Notes: generated by a model from the letters alone, not told the origin. DNA of 39,419 nucleotides from JAHBNG01 sp039028975 (GCA_039028975.1 JBCCHB010000151.1:1-39419); one strand, 5' to 3'; positions 7,501-15,563 are shown, counted from the stretch's first letter. Translations and numbers: made by a program.

Positions 7501-8283
7501 ATGGAAAATATACCAAGCCCACAGCAGTTATTTGATGTGACTGGAAAGGTTGCCATTGTAACAGGCGCAACCGGTGCATTTGGTGCAGCCGCGGCTATGG
7601 GCCTGGCCAAAGCCGGTGCCCACGTCATGCTGACCGGGCGCAAAGCAGAAACGCTGGAGCCACTCACCAGCGAAATTGCTGCGGCGGGCTATAGTGCTGC
7701 CTTCGAGGCGGGTGATCCGATCAGTTATGAAGATAATATTCGCATCGTTGCCAAAACGGTTGAGCAATTTGGCGGTGTCGATATTGTGGTGACCGCAGCG
7801 GGCGTCAACAAGCCGGGTGCGATTGTTGAACAGCCTGTAGACGAATGGCAGATGGTGATGGATGTTAACGTAAAAGGGACCTACCTGATGCTCAAGGAGG
7901 CGGGTAAAGTGATGATTGAGCAAGGCCGCGGCGGCAAAGTGATTATCGTCTCGTCTGCCCGTAGTACGCTGGGCATGGCGAACTATACGGCTTACTGTCC
8001 CTCCAAAGCGGCCACCGATCTGCTGGCCAAGAGCCTTGGTTGTGAATGGGGTCCGCACAACATTAATGTCAACGCTATTGCGCCCACCGTCTTCCGTTCA
8101 CCACTAACCCAATGGATGTTCGAAGATGATGCCTTCTACAAGAATTTTCTACGCCGTATTCCCATTGGGCGTCTAGGTGAAGCCGAAGATTTTATTGGCA
8201 CTGTACTCTTCCTCTCATCTAAAGCATCCGATTTTATGACCGGTGCAATCTTGGCCGTTGATGGCGGGTATACGGCGGGGTAG
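7501..8283 (+). CDS. Short-chain dehydrogenase/reductase (classical SDR)
   Basis: This 260-residue classical SDR has the nucleotide-binding TGATGAFG motif at residues 21-28 (pattern TGxxxGxG) and the catalytic Tyr165-x3-Lys169 (YCPSK), preceded by Ser in VSSARS. The structural NNAG motif is altered to TAAG. C-terminal features (GRLGEAEDF, FLSSKASDFMTGAILAVDGGYT) are those of tetrameric NAD(P)-dependent alcohol/ketone oxidoreductases. The ATG at 7501 is preferred over the in-frame TTG at 7489 because GGAG at 7491-7494 is ideally spaced for it. It probably interconverts a hydroxyl and a keto group of a pathway intermediate; the substrate is unknown. It lies co-directional with cyclase and cupin genes under the same presumed IclR control. 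Confidence 0.9.
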   Translation: MENIPSPQQLFDVTGKVAIVTGATGAFGAAAAMGLAKAGAHVMLTGRKAETLEPLTSEIAAAGYSAAFEAGDPISYEDNIRIVAKTVEQFGGVDIVVTAAGVNKPGAIVEQPVDEWQMVMDVNVKGTYLMLKEAGKVMIEQGRGGKVIIVSSARSTLGMANYTAYCPSKAATDLLAKSLGCEWGPHNINVNAIAPTVFRSPLTQWMFEDDAFYKNFLRRIPIGRLGEAEDFIGTVLFLSSKASDFMTGAILAVDGGYTAG

Positions 8284-8292
8284 AAGCTGATA

Positions 8293-9231
8293 GTGCGTCT
8301 TGCCAGTGACAAAATGCACCCACATGCGAAAATTATGAACGATTGTGAAAAGTTAGAACAGACCGTTAATGGCTTTTGTGAATACATCTCCTCTTTACCA
8401 GATGAGAACAAGGCAGAAGCAACTTGGGGTCCCAAGGAAGTCTTGGCTCATTTGGTTCAGTTTCATGAAAATTTTGTTGATCAAGCCGAAGCGCTACTGG
8501 CAGATAAGGAATTTGGCAATCTACAAGGTCGCTTTGACCAAGTCAACGCACAAGCTGTCGATTCAAGTCGGGGCGTTATGGTCGAGAAACTCACTCAGCG
8601 CTTCAAAGTTGCTGACAAGCGCCTTCGCCATTTTGCTCTAAGTTGCGACGCCGAGAAGCTACAAGTCAAGCTAAAAGCAGACTCGAAACCACAGTCACTG
8701 GCAAGCGTCATCACAATGGTTGAGCATCATATTCGCAGCCACCATCGCAAGTTGCTGCGAGGCGAGACTTTTGTCAGCCATGCCGACCAATTGGCCCAAA
8801 CCATTCAACAGTTCTGCGACTTCTTTGGAGCGTTGTGCGAAGAAGTCTTGGTGGAACATGAAGCACATTTTCGCCCTATTCTCTGTCCGATTGTCTTTTG
8901 GCACGAAAATGCCGTCGCTCAAGCCGAAGCGATTTTATATAGCGAGCCGTCTAAAGTGCCAGCAGGTCGTCTAAGCGATATAAACGCAGCCGCTATCCAA
9001 TCAAACCACAATGTCCCTATTACGACTCTGACAGCTCGACTCAAAATAGCAAATCAAAAACTTCAAGATGTTGCCGAGCTTTACGACCCTGATGATCTCA
9101 CCTTGGTTGTACGTAAAAATGGCAAGCCACTGACCTTTACAAGATTGATGGACAGGCTTGAAACAGATATCCGACGGCGGCTTATCGATTTGAAGAAGTT
9201 CGTAAAAGAGTCGGCGATGCTAAAAGGCTAG
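8293..9231 (+). CDS. Duplicated DinB/ClbS-like helical-bundle protein
   Basis: The 312-residue protein consists of two related halves. Residues about 15-165 contain CEKLEQTVNGFCEYI and then WGPKEVLAHLVQFHENFVDQ. Residues about 165-305 contain ADQLAQTIQQFCDFF and then LCPIVFWHENAVAQAEA. Each half resembles the DinB/YfiT/ClbS four-helix fold, in which a Trp-x-x-x-(D/E)xLxHL segment begins helix two. A gene-internal duplication is therefore visible. Members include thiol-dependent transferases and the colibactin-resistance hydrolase ClbS. The GTG at 8293, ten bases past the SDR stop, gives the longest product, but none of the candidate starts (8293, ATG 8314, ATG 8335) has a good ribosome binding site; domain alignment fits 8335. 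Enzymatic role unknown. Confidence 0.65.
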   Translation: MRLASDKMHPHAKIMNDCEKLEQTVNGFCEYISSLPDENKAEATWGPKEVLAHLVQFHENFVDQAEALLADKEFGNLQGRFDQVNAQAVDSSRGVMVEKLTQRFKVADKRLRHFALSCDAEKLQVKLKADSKPQSLASVITMVEHHIRSHHRKLLRGETFVSHADQLAQTIQQFCDFFGALCEEVLVEHEAHFRPILCPIVFWHENAVAQAEAILYSEPSKVPAGRLSDINAAAIQSNHNVPITTLTARLKIANQKLQDVAELYDPDDLTLVVRKNGKPLTFTRLMDRLETDIRRRLIDLKKFVKESAMLKG

Positions 9232-9312
9232 CTCGCTGAAACATCGCCCGCTGAAAGTAGATGGTATGCCACTGCGTTTGATTACTCAATCCAATTCAGA
9301 GAGGAGGGACAA

Positions 9313-9729
9313 ATGTTAAAATCTATTCGCCATCTGGACTATGTCGTCTTGCTCTGTCGTGAACTTCCACTCATGAAGAACTTTTACCACCACGTTATGG
9401 GCTTCCCCATTCACCTAGAGACAGAGTCTTGGATAGAGATGCGCATCGGATCCACATTGCTTACGCTCTCAAAGCGAGAACGGCCATTTGTTGGACCACC
9501 GCTGCCTGATGGATCTGCGGCTATTCAATTAGCGTTTCGCGTACCTCCTCAAGAAGTGGAAAGTTGCTATGAAGAACTGAAAGCACAAGGTGTTGAGATC
9601 GTCCAAGCTCCTCAAATTATTGACAAAAGGGTCTGGCGCTACTGGAAACATCGCACGCTGTTTTTTAAAGATCCTGAAGGAAATCTGCTCGAAATCTATG
9701 CAGAAATTGAGATTCCAGAGGGGACGTAA
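9313..9729 (+). CDS. VOC-family protein (glyoxalase/bleomycin-resistance fold)
   Basis: This 138-residue protein contains the two beta-alpha-beta-beta-beta modules of the vicinal-oxygen-chelate fold. Module one runs from IRHLDYVVLLC through the helix LPLMKNFYHHVMGF. Module two ends with FFKDPEGNLLEIYAE. Of the usual metal ligands, His7 and Glu127 are visible. The position that often carries a third ligand in AIQLAF is Gln72, which still permits metal binding. GGAGGG at 9302-9307 precedes the ATG. At this size it is not an extradiol dioxygenase. Epimerase-, lyase- or detoxification-type roles are possible. It sits just 8 bp before the second cyclase-family gene, so the two are likely co-translated. 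Confidence 0.85.
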   Translation: MLKSIRHLDYVVLLCRELPLMKNFYHHVMGFPIHLETESWIEMRIGSTLLTLSKRERPFVGPPLPDGSAAIQLAFRVPPQEVESCYEELKAQGVEIVQAPQIIDKRVWRYWKHRTLFFKDPEGNLLEIYAEIEIPEGT

Positions 9730-9737
9730 AACAAGGT

Positions 9738-10493
9738 ATGAAAATCTACGACCTCAGCATTCCACTTGAAGACTCCCCCAGCGAACCATTGCCTGTTCAG
9801 GTTGCCCACCAATCCCATGCCGAGAGTGCACAACAGATGGCCGGCTTCTTCGATGCATCCGTCGATGATCTCCCCAACGGTCTAGGCTGGGCCAATGACC
9901 ACGTCACCTTAAACGCTCACAGTGGCACTCACGTGGATGCGCCGTGGCACTACTACCCAACTTGCGGCGGCAACCGCTCGCATACTATTGACGAACTGCC
10001 GCTCGAATGGTTCTTTCAGGATGGCGTTGTGCTGGATATGCGCCACAAAGAGAAGGGTGGATTGATCGGTGTGGTCGATGTGAAGACTGCATTGAGCAAA
10101 ATCAACTACGCGCTGATGCCAGGCAACATCGTCATGATCCAGACAGGGGCCGACAAATTGTGGGGCAAGGCCGAATACTTTGATGCGGGAGCTGGCATGA
10201 GTGCCGAAGCCACCCGTTGGCTCATCGACCAGGGAATCAAGGTGATGGGCATCGACGCCTGGGGTTGGGATCAGCCATTTTGGGCGCAAAAGGAGCGCTT
10301 CAAATCAAGTGGTGATACCAGCGTGATTTGGGAGGCTCACCGAGTGGGTATGGAACGCGAATATTGCCAGATCGAGAAGCTAGCGAATCTGGACAGTTTG
10401 CCTACACCGTTCGGTTTTAAAGTTGCCTGTTTTCCGGTTAAGCTTACTGGTGGCAGCGGAGGCTGGAGTCGGGTTGTAGCCATCTTTGAGTAG
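9738..10493 (+). CDS. Second cyclase-family metal-dependent hydrolase
   Basis: This 251-residue protein begins MKIYDLSIPLE and carries the canonical metal-binding motif HSGTHVDAPWH at residues 61-71 (His61, His65, Asp67, His71). Later landmarks are the GVVLDMRHKEKG strand, GADKLWG in place of the usual TGW/TGxxxxWG element, and LIDQGIKVMGIDAWGWDQP. It belongs to the same superfamily as the gene at 6125 but a different subgroup, so gene-local duplication is unlikely. Possible reactions are hydrolysis of a lactone, lactam or formamide. Because the window also encodes indoleamine 2,3-dioxygenase and kynureninase without a formamidase, either hydrolase might supply that activity. Its position next to the ring-cleavage dioxygenase argues for a role in aromatic breakdown instead. 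Confidence 0.85.
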   Translation: MKIYDLSIPLEDSPSEPLPVQVAHQSHAESAQQMAGFFDASVDDLPNGLGWANDHVTLNAHSGTHVDAPWHYYPTCGGNRSHTIDELPLEWFFQDGVVLDMRHKEKGGLIGVVDVKTALSKINYALMPGNIVMIQTGADKLWGKAEYFDAGAGMSAEATRWLIDQGIKVMGIDAWGWDQPFWAQKERFKSSGDTSVIWEAHRVGMEREYCQIEKLANLDSLPTPFGFKVACFPVKLTGGSGGWSRVVAIFE

Positions 10494-10650
10494 CTGTCAG
10501 ATTGGCTTATACTTAGGCTCCCCTAGTGCTCTAATCCAACGCGAAAACATATAGGATGTACACATTGTGTTGATCTTGTTCTGGCGTCTTACATTCTTCC
10601 GGATTAATTCTTCTGGCCTTGCGCTTGCATCAGTCTGATTGGAGAAAATC

Positions 10651-11517
10651 ATGAGTTACGTGACAAAGGAAAATTTGATGCAGATCGTTCTCGATGCAGT
10701 CAATGCCGACAACGATCGTTTTCGAGAGATCTTTGAATCGCTGACGCGGCATATTCATGCCTTTGTCGACGAAGTAAATTTGACCCAGGAGGAGTGGTTT
10801 TTTGCCATCGACTTCCTTACACGTACCGGACAAATGTGTGATGAGGATCGGCAGGAATTTGTGCTGCTCTCTGACATGTTTGGTCTCTCTGCCTTGGTCG
10901 ACTTGCGGAATAACGAGGGCATCAGCAGTGCAACGGAATCTGCCGTGCTAGGACCGTTTCACGCAAAAGCATTGCCCATGCCGATGGGGGCCATGATCGC
11001 CCGAGGCGATGAGGCAAAACGCGGTGATGAAGCGTTCATCTGTGGAACCGTTTTGGATGGCGATGGCAATCCGATTCGTGGTGCCATGCTTGACGTTTGG
11101 CACGCGGATGATATCGGCTTTTACGACGTGCAGGATGAGAAGCAGCCGGACCACAATCTAAGAGGCATCTTCACAACTGGGGAAGACGGCAAATACTGGT
11201 TCCGCACCATCAAGCCTAGTCCTTACCCTGTGCCAACCGATGGACCTGTGGGTGAATTGCTAGACGCGCTTGGCAAACATGCCATGCGCCCAGCCCACCT
11301 ACATTTTAAGATCAACGCACCCGGTTTTGAAGAGCTTGTGACCCAAATCTACAGCTCTGACAGTAAGTACCTGGACACCGATGCGGTCTTTGGTGTAAAG
11401 GAATCGCTGATTGCCCAGTACACGCCTAACAATTCAGCAGAGGAAGCGGCCAAACACAATTTTAGAACACCATTTTATGAAGTCAATTTTGATTTTGTGA
11501 TGACTAAGGGTGAATAG
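10651..11517 (+). CDS. Intradiol ring-cleavage dioxygenase, hydroxyquinol 1,2-dioxygenase type
   Basis: This 288-residue non-haem Fe(III) enzyme has an N-terminal helical linker/dimerisation domain (about 1-95), typical of catechol/hydroxyquinol dioxygenases, then the beta-sandwich catalytic domain. All four expected iron ligands are visible: Tyr158 (IGFYDVQ), Tyr192 (PSPYPVPTDGPVG), His216 and His218 (RPAHLHF). The ADDIGFYDVQ, KPSPYPVPTDGPVGE and VFGVKESLI landmarks are those I associate with hydroxyquinol 1,2-dioxygenases rather than catechol enzymes. The expected reaction is 1,2,4-trihydroxybenzene plus O2 to maleylacetate. Start ATG 10651 is preferred over TTG 10639 because GGAG (10641-10644) is correctly placed. 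The predicted product is the substrate of the reductase encoded at 18896. Length is normal for the family. Confidence 0.88.
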   Translation: MSYVTKENLMQIVLDAVNADNDRFREIFESLTRHIHAFVDEVNLTQEEWFFAIDFLTRTGQMCDEDRQEFVLLSDMFGLSALVDLRNNEGISSATESAVLGPFHAKALPMPMGAMIARGDEAKRGDEAFICGTVLDGDGNPIRGAMLDVWHADDIGFYDVQDEKQPDHNLRGIFTTGEDGKYWFRTIKPSPYPVPTDGPVGELLDALGKHAMRPAHLHFKINAPGFEELVTQIYSSDSKYLDTDAVFGVKESLIAQYTPNNSAEEAAKHNFRTPFYEVNFDFVMTKGE

Positions 11518-11716
11518 CATCTAAGGATGCATTCATTCCTGTCGGTTTGCCAATCGACGTTGGAATTTGCTCAGGTGCACATAGCTATTTCTAGTTTCAA
11601 TAATTGACGCAGTTTTGAAGTTGTATGTACAAAAAGCGAATTTGAGATTCTAGTGGCAATTGAATTCTCACCTTAGCCACGGAAAGGATCTCAATGTCAC
11701 AAGGGGGAGAAATCCA

Positions 11717-13048
11717 GTGGACAAGCAAATATTATCAAAATTTGGTCTCAGTCTTTCACGACGCGACTTTTTGAAATTATCGGGGACGGCAGGGGCAACC
11801 GCACTTCTAGCGGCCTGTAGCGCACCTGCACCTGGCGGCAGTGAAGCCGATGTCGGTGGCGGCAGAACCATCAAGATAGGTTTGGTTGGCCCAATCACTG
11901 GACCAATCGCTGCCTTTGGTGAGGCTGACGAATTCATTCTGGATCAGGTCCGCGAGATTTTTGCCGATGGTATCGATATCGGTGGCACGGTCCATCCAGT
12001 TGAGATTATACTGAAGGATGCAGAGTCTGACTCTAGCCGAGCATCCCAGGTTGCGCAAGACCTGATTCTGAATGACGAAGTTGACCTGATCCTGGCTCAT
12101 GCCACTCCAGATACAGTAAATCCCGTTTTCGCTCAGGCCGAAGCCAACGGTGTTCCCTGCATCACTGCCGATGCACCGTGGCAGCCGGTCTACTTCCGTG
12201 ATGATCTGCCTTCGCCTGAAGAAGGGTATCAATGGGGGTATCACATCTTCTGGGGGCTGGAGGATGTCATCAGCGTTTTCCTCGATCTATGGGAGACGCT
12301 GCCGACAAATAAAGTGGTCGGTGCGCTTTGGCCCAATGACGCGGATGGTTTGGCATGGAGCAGCCCAGAAGTCGGCTTCCCGCCCGCCCTTGAAGCCGGC
12401 GGCTATACGCTGGTTGACCCAGGTCGCTATGAAAATTTGAAGGATGATTTCTCGGCAGAGATCTCTCTCTTCAAAGAACAGGGTGTGGAGATTGTTACGG
12501 GTGTTTTGATTCCACCCGATTTGGGGACCTTCCTGACCCAAGCCAGCCAGCAGGGCTTCAACCCCAAATTTTTCACTGTCGGCAAGGCAGCCCTCTTCCC
12601 AGCTACCGTCGAAACGCTGCCTGATGGCCTAGGCGAAGGACTCACCACTGAGGTCTGGTGGACGCCATCCCACCCATTTACCTCTTCGCTGACCGGCCAG
12701 AGTGCTGGCGAACTGGCTGCAGCCTACACCGAGTTCAGTGGTAAACAGTGGACCCAGCCCATCGGCTTTGTTCACGCACTCTTTGAAGTAACTGCGGACG
12801 TACTAGCTCGCACAAGCGATATCGACAGCCCTGAAGCCATTCGCGATGCCATCAAGGCCACCAATCTTGACACCATCGTCGGGACCGTGGACTGGAGCAG
12901 CGGCCCTGTACCCAACGTCTCCAAAACGCCGCTGGTGGGTGGTCAATGGCAGACCGGCGCCGATTACCCATTCGAGATGCAGATTACCACTAACTCAACC
13001 GGTGTGGATATTCCGATCACAGGGACCGTTAACGAAAAAAGCTGGTAA
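11717..13048 (+). CDS. Liv-type ABC transporter substrate-binding lipoprotein
   Basis: This 443-residue periplasmic-binding-fold protein (Peripla_BP_6 type) begins its mature fold at KIGLVGPITGPIAAFGEAD. The N-terminus combines a twin-arginine signal (SRRDFLK at 14-20) with a lipobox LAAC at 31-34, so a Tat-exported, lipid-anchored protein is predicted. The GTG at 11717 is preferred over the TTG at 11660 because a strong AGGGGGAG lies seven bases upstream and the signal peptide then has normal length. Although named for branched-chain amino acids, this family also imports aromatic acids, urea and amides. Its location between a ring-cleavage dioxygenase and maleylacetate reductase suggests an aromatic ligand. 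The remaining importer subunits follow on the same strand. Confidence 0.9.
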   Translation: MDKQILSKFGLSLSRRDFLKLSGTAGATALLAACSAPAPGGSEADVGGGRTIKIGLVGPITGPIAAFGEADEFILDQVREIFADGIDIGGTVHPVEIILKDAESDSSRASQVAQDLILNDEVDLILAHATPDTVNPVFAQAEANGVPCITADAPWQPVYFRDDLPSPEEGYQWGYHIFWGLEDVISVFLDLWETLPTNKVVGALWPNDADGLAWSSPEVGFPPALEAGGYTLVDPGRYENLKDDFSAEISLFKEQGVEIVTGVLIPPDLGTFLTQASQQGFNPKFFTVGKAALFPATVETLPDGLGEGLTTEVWWTPSHPFTSSLTGQSAGELAAAYTEFSGKQWTQPIGFVHALFEVTADVLARTSDIDSPEAIRDAIKATNLDTIVGTVDWSSGPVPNVSKTPLVGGQWQTGADYPFEMQITTNSTGVDIPITGTVNEKSW

Positions 13049-13058
13049 AAATGGTGAT

Positions 13059-13114
13059 CGGTAGTCAGTGGTCGGTAATCGGTCACTGACTACCGGCCAC
13101 TGACCACCGATTAC
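13059..13114. repeat. Word-like repeat with two competing hairpins between livK and livG
   Basis: cggtagtcagtg (13059-13070) is the exact reverse complement of 13084-13095. gtaatcggt (13075-13083), which lies in that loop, is the exact reverse complement of accgattac (13106-13114). The two stems interleave and cannot both form fully. The sequence is built from gtcagtggtcgg-type words that I associate with intergenic repeats in Chloroflexi and Cyanobacteria. It may lower expression of the ATPase relative to the binding protein. Confidence 0.5.
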
Positions 13115-13121
13115 TAAAAAG

Positions 13122-13835
13122 ATGCTTCTATCCCTCCACAACGTATCCAAATCCTTCGGCGCGCTCCAAGTAATCAACGACATTAGCCTTGAGTTAGAGC
13201 AAGGGGTGGCTTTGGGCATTTTGGGACCCAATGGGGCTGGCAAGACAACGCTACTAAACTTGATTGCGGGGGATCTATCGCTATCGAAAGGCCGCGTCGT
13301 CTTTGATGGGGTGGATGTGACCAACGTTTCGGCGGAGAAGCGCTGTCATGCAGGGATTGGGCGCACCAGCCAGATCCCGCGGCCATTTACAGGTATGACG
13401 GTTTACGAGAACGTACTGATTGGCGCCACCTTTGGCGCGGGGCGCAGCGAAGGGGATGCTGAAGAAGAATGTGTCCAGATTCTGGAGCAGACTGGCATGT
13501 TGCCCCGCTGGAATGTAGAGGCTGGGAGTCTGCGTCTTCTAGAGCGGAAACGGCTGGAGCTGGCCAGAGCCTTGGCCACCAAGCCCAAGCTACTGTTGTT
13601 GGACGAAATCGCAGGCGGTCTCACCGAACACGAAGTCCAAGAACTCATTGAGCTTATCCAGGCTATCAAATCAGAGGGTGTGACCATCATCTGGATCGAA
13701 CACATCGTCCATGCCCTGCTCTCGGTTGTGGACCGGATTCTAGCCATCGACTTTGGCAATAAGCTGGCCGAAGGCACGCCTCAAGCGGTGGTCGATAGTC
13801 CAGAGTTCCAGCAGATCTATTTTGGGGTGGAGTGA
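13122..13835 (+). CDS. Liv-type ABC transporter ATP-binding protein (LivG-like)
   Basis: This 237-residue ATPase has Walker A GPNGAGKTT at 35-43, Q-loop region RTSQIPRPFTGMTVYENV at about 81-98, and Walker B LLLLDE at 157-162 followed by the D-loop GGLTEHE and the H-loop WIEHIVHAL. The ABC signature, normally LSxGQ, is replaced: the matching stretch is SLRLLERKRLELARA (136-150). The following RxLELARAL helix is intact, and I have seen similar signature-poor LivG variants, so activity is plausible. It couples ATP hydrolysis to import, paired with the LivF protein encoded after a short inserted gene. The conserved EYENVLIG-type LivG landmark sets it apart from LivF. Confidence 0.88.
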   Translation: MLLSLHNVSKSFGALQVINDISLELEQGVALGILGPNGAGKTTLLNLIAGDLSLSKGRVVFDGVDVTNVSAEKRCHAGIGRTSQIPRPFTGMTVYENVLIGATFGAGRSEGDAEEECVQILEQTGMLPRWNVEAGSLRLLERKRLELARALATKPKLLLLDEIAGGLTEHEVQELIELIQAIKSEGVTIIWIEHIVHALLSVVDRILAIDFGNKLAEGTPQAVVDSPEFQQIYFGVE

Positions 13836-13839
13836 ATAA

Positions 13840-13895
13840 GGGCAAGGTGCAGGGGGCAAGGTGCAGGGGGCAAGGTGCAGGGGGCAAGGTGCAGG
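13840..13895. repeat. Four perfect tandem copies of a 14-bp unit
   Basis: The unit gggcaaggtgcagg repeats four times without a mismatch, starting four bases after the livG-like stop. The final gg extends it to aggggttgtatt, and this GGGG (13894-13897) lies seven bases before the GTG of the next gene, so the repeat end may double as its ribosome binding site. Copy number is likely to vary between strains. Confidence 0.85.
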
Positions 13896-13904
13896 GGTTG
13901 TATT

Positions 13905-14315
13905 GTGGATAACTGGAAGACATATAGCGAGTGGGCAGAGCGGTTGCCCGAGTATCTTACGAGCGACAAGCTTTGGGAGTTTGAAGTGTATCGCAAGGCG
14001 TTGTTTTTGCATGACCTTACCTGGCGGGATTGCGATAGGCTCCAGGAACACTCGAAAGGTAAGCATTTGGTTTCACAACTGTTACGGAGTGCTGGTTCAG
14101 TATCGGCAAATATTGAAGAGGGGTATGGCCGTGGTTTTGGAAAAGATTATGCACGCTTTTTACGAATTGCACTCGGTTCTGCACGTGAAGTGCGTGGATG
14201 GTACTTCCGCTCTCGACTCGTACTTGACGAGCCAACCGTAAGCCATCGAATTAGCCTACTCACCGAAATCATTAGTGGATTGACAGTCGCATCAAACTAC
14301 CAACGGAAACGCTAA
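13905..14315 (+). CDS. Four-helix bundle protein (S23/Avd-like family)
   Basis: This 136-residue, helix-rich protein shows the family pattern of the four-helix bundle proteins first known from 23S rRNA intervening sequences. Landmarks are LWEFEVYRKALFLHDLTW, LVSQLLRSAGSVSANIEEGYGRG at about 68-90, and an ALGSAREVRGW helix. The conserved R-SAxSVxANIxEG core is intact. Such proteins occur as stand-alone genes or as Avd accessory proteins of diversity-generating retroelements; no reverse transcriptase is seen here. GTG 13905 is chosen because the upstream ATG (13875) lies inside the tandem repeat. Its stop overlaps the livF ATG by one base (TAATG), so it is translationally coupled into the importer operon, an unusual place. 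Function unknown. Confidence 0.75.
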   Translation: MDNWKTYSEWAERLPEYLTSDKLWEFEVYRKALFLHDLTWRDCDRLQEHSKGKHLVSQLLRSAGSVSANIEEGYGRGFGKDYARFLRIALGSAREVRGWYFRSRLVLDEPTVSHRISLLTEIISGLTVASNYQRKR

Positions 14316-15064
14316 TGGACAGTCAAGCCCAGAGCATAATGCCGAACGCCCAGCCCCTAGCCACTAGCCCCTTGCTCCACATTAACAATATCGAAATCTT
14401 CTATGGTGAATTCCAAGCTCTCTTTGGGGTGAGCTTGACCGTGGAGAAGGGTGAGACGGTTGCCATTATCGGTGCGAACGGTGCGGGCAAGACAACTCTC
14501 ATGCGGGCGATTGCTGGTCAGCTCATTCCGGCCAGTGGCGAAATCGCCTACCAAGGTACATCAATTGGTCCCAAGACCGCTTATGAGATGAACCGTTTGG
14601 GCGTGGCGCTTGTACCAGAAGGACGAAAGATTTTTCCTAGCTTGACCGTTGAGGAAAACCTGAAGATTGGTGGCTACGCCAATCGGAACGGCGAATGGAC
14701 GCTAGACAAAGTCTATGAGCTATTCCCCATCCTGAAAGAGCGACGCGGCAACGGCGGTACTGATCTATCTGGCGGACAGCAGCAGATGGTGGCCATCGGT
14801 CGTGCGCTTATGAGCAACCCCGACCTCATCCTGATGGACGAGATCTCGCTAGGTCTTGCTCCCATTGTTGTCAAAGATATTTACGCTGTCGTCACCGACA
14901 TCGTTAAGCGTGGTACCACCATTGTGCTGGTAGAACAGGACGTGAATCGCGGTTTGCAGGCAGCCGATCGGGTTTACTGTATGCTGGAAGGCAAGGTGAG
15001 TTTGAGCGGAAAACCAGATGACTTGAGTCGAGATGAGATTTCGAAAGCGTATTTTGGCATTTAA
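14315..15064 (+). CDS. Liv-type ABC transporter ATP-binding protein (LivF-like)
   Basis: This 249-residue ATPase has Walker A GANGAGKTT at 53-61, the canonical signature LSGGQQQ, Walker B LILMDE, D-loop SLGLAP and H-loop switch His replaced by Gln in LVEQDVN, as is common in LivF proteins. It would form the nucleotide-binding heterodimer with the signature-degenerate LivG-like protein, so the pair may have only one fully canonical ATP site. The N-terminus carries about 20 extra residues before the first strand (LLHINNIEIFYGEF), and initiation at an internal codon is possible. The ATG overlaps the stop of the four-helix bundle gene. Confidence 0.92.
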   Translation: MDSQAQSIMPNAQPLATSPLLHINNIEIFYGEFQALFGVSLTVEKGETVAIIGANGAGKTTLMRAIAGQLIPASGEIAYQGTSIGPKTAYEMNRLGVALVPEGRKIFPSLTVEENLKIGGYANRNGEWTLDKVYELFPILKERRGNGGTDLSGGQQQMVAIGRALMSNPDLILMDEISLGLAPIVVKDIYAVVTDIVKRGTTIVLVEQDVNRGLQAADRVYCMLEGKVSLSGKPDDLSRDEISKAYFGI

Positions 15065-15067
15065 ACC

Positions 15068-15448
15068 ATGCAATCGTATTTGTTCACAGCCGCAATCTTG
15101 GCCGTCTCCGTCGGGTTAATCCATTCGATTTTAGGAGAGGTATTGATCTTTAGTCGAATGGGTGATGGAACATTTGTTCCTGCCGTCGGACGGCCGCTGC
15201 TCAGAGAACGCCACGTGCGAATTTTGTGGGCAACTTGGCATATTGTCACCATATTTGGATGGGCACTGGCTACAATATTGTTGAGGCTGACGTGGCCCGG
15301 ATCCGAGTTAGCGCTACAGTCATTTGTGAAGAATACAGTTGGTATCGGTATGCTCATCAGTTCATTGCTTGTGCTATATGCCACAAAAGGGATGCATCCA
15401 GGATGGATTGGACTTCTTGGGGTTGCGGGCCTATGCTGGCTAGCATAA
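15068..15448 (+). CDS. Small four-helix membrane protein of unknown function
   Basis: This 126-residue protein is strongly hydrophobic, with four probable membrane helices at about residues 5-30, 50-72, 83-105 and 108-126. It has a short charged loop (RPLLRERHVRILWATWHI) that often follows helix one in small uncharacterised membrane proteins. It starts three bases after the livF-like stop, so it is likely co-transcribed, but it is not a known importer subunit. I do not recognise a specific family. Confidence 0.7.
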   Translation: MQSYLFTAAILAVSVGLIHSILGEVLIFSRMGDGTFVPAVGRPLLRERHVRILWATWHIVTIFGWALATILLRLTWPGSELALQSFVKNTVGIGMLISSLLVLYATKGMHPGWIGLLGVAGLCWLA

Positions 15449-15563
15449 CATATTGGTAGAATGTATAGTACCTTTTTATGCCACGGCAGAGCGATGGAGG
15501 ACCAACGAAAATCGAAGCTGGAGCTATGAAGAGCCTAGGGGTGAGCGAAGGCTACTATGTGTT

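Noticed and set aside
9313..9729. Extradiol or PcpA-type ring-cleavage dioxygenase
   Set aside because: At 138 residues it is far too short and lacks the His-His-Glu set; a generic VOC protein is the supported call.
13875..14315. Avd protein of a diversity-generating retroelement
   Set aside because: No reverse transcriptase and no template/variable repeat pair were noticed, so only the fold family is reported.
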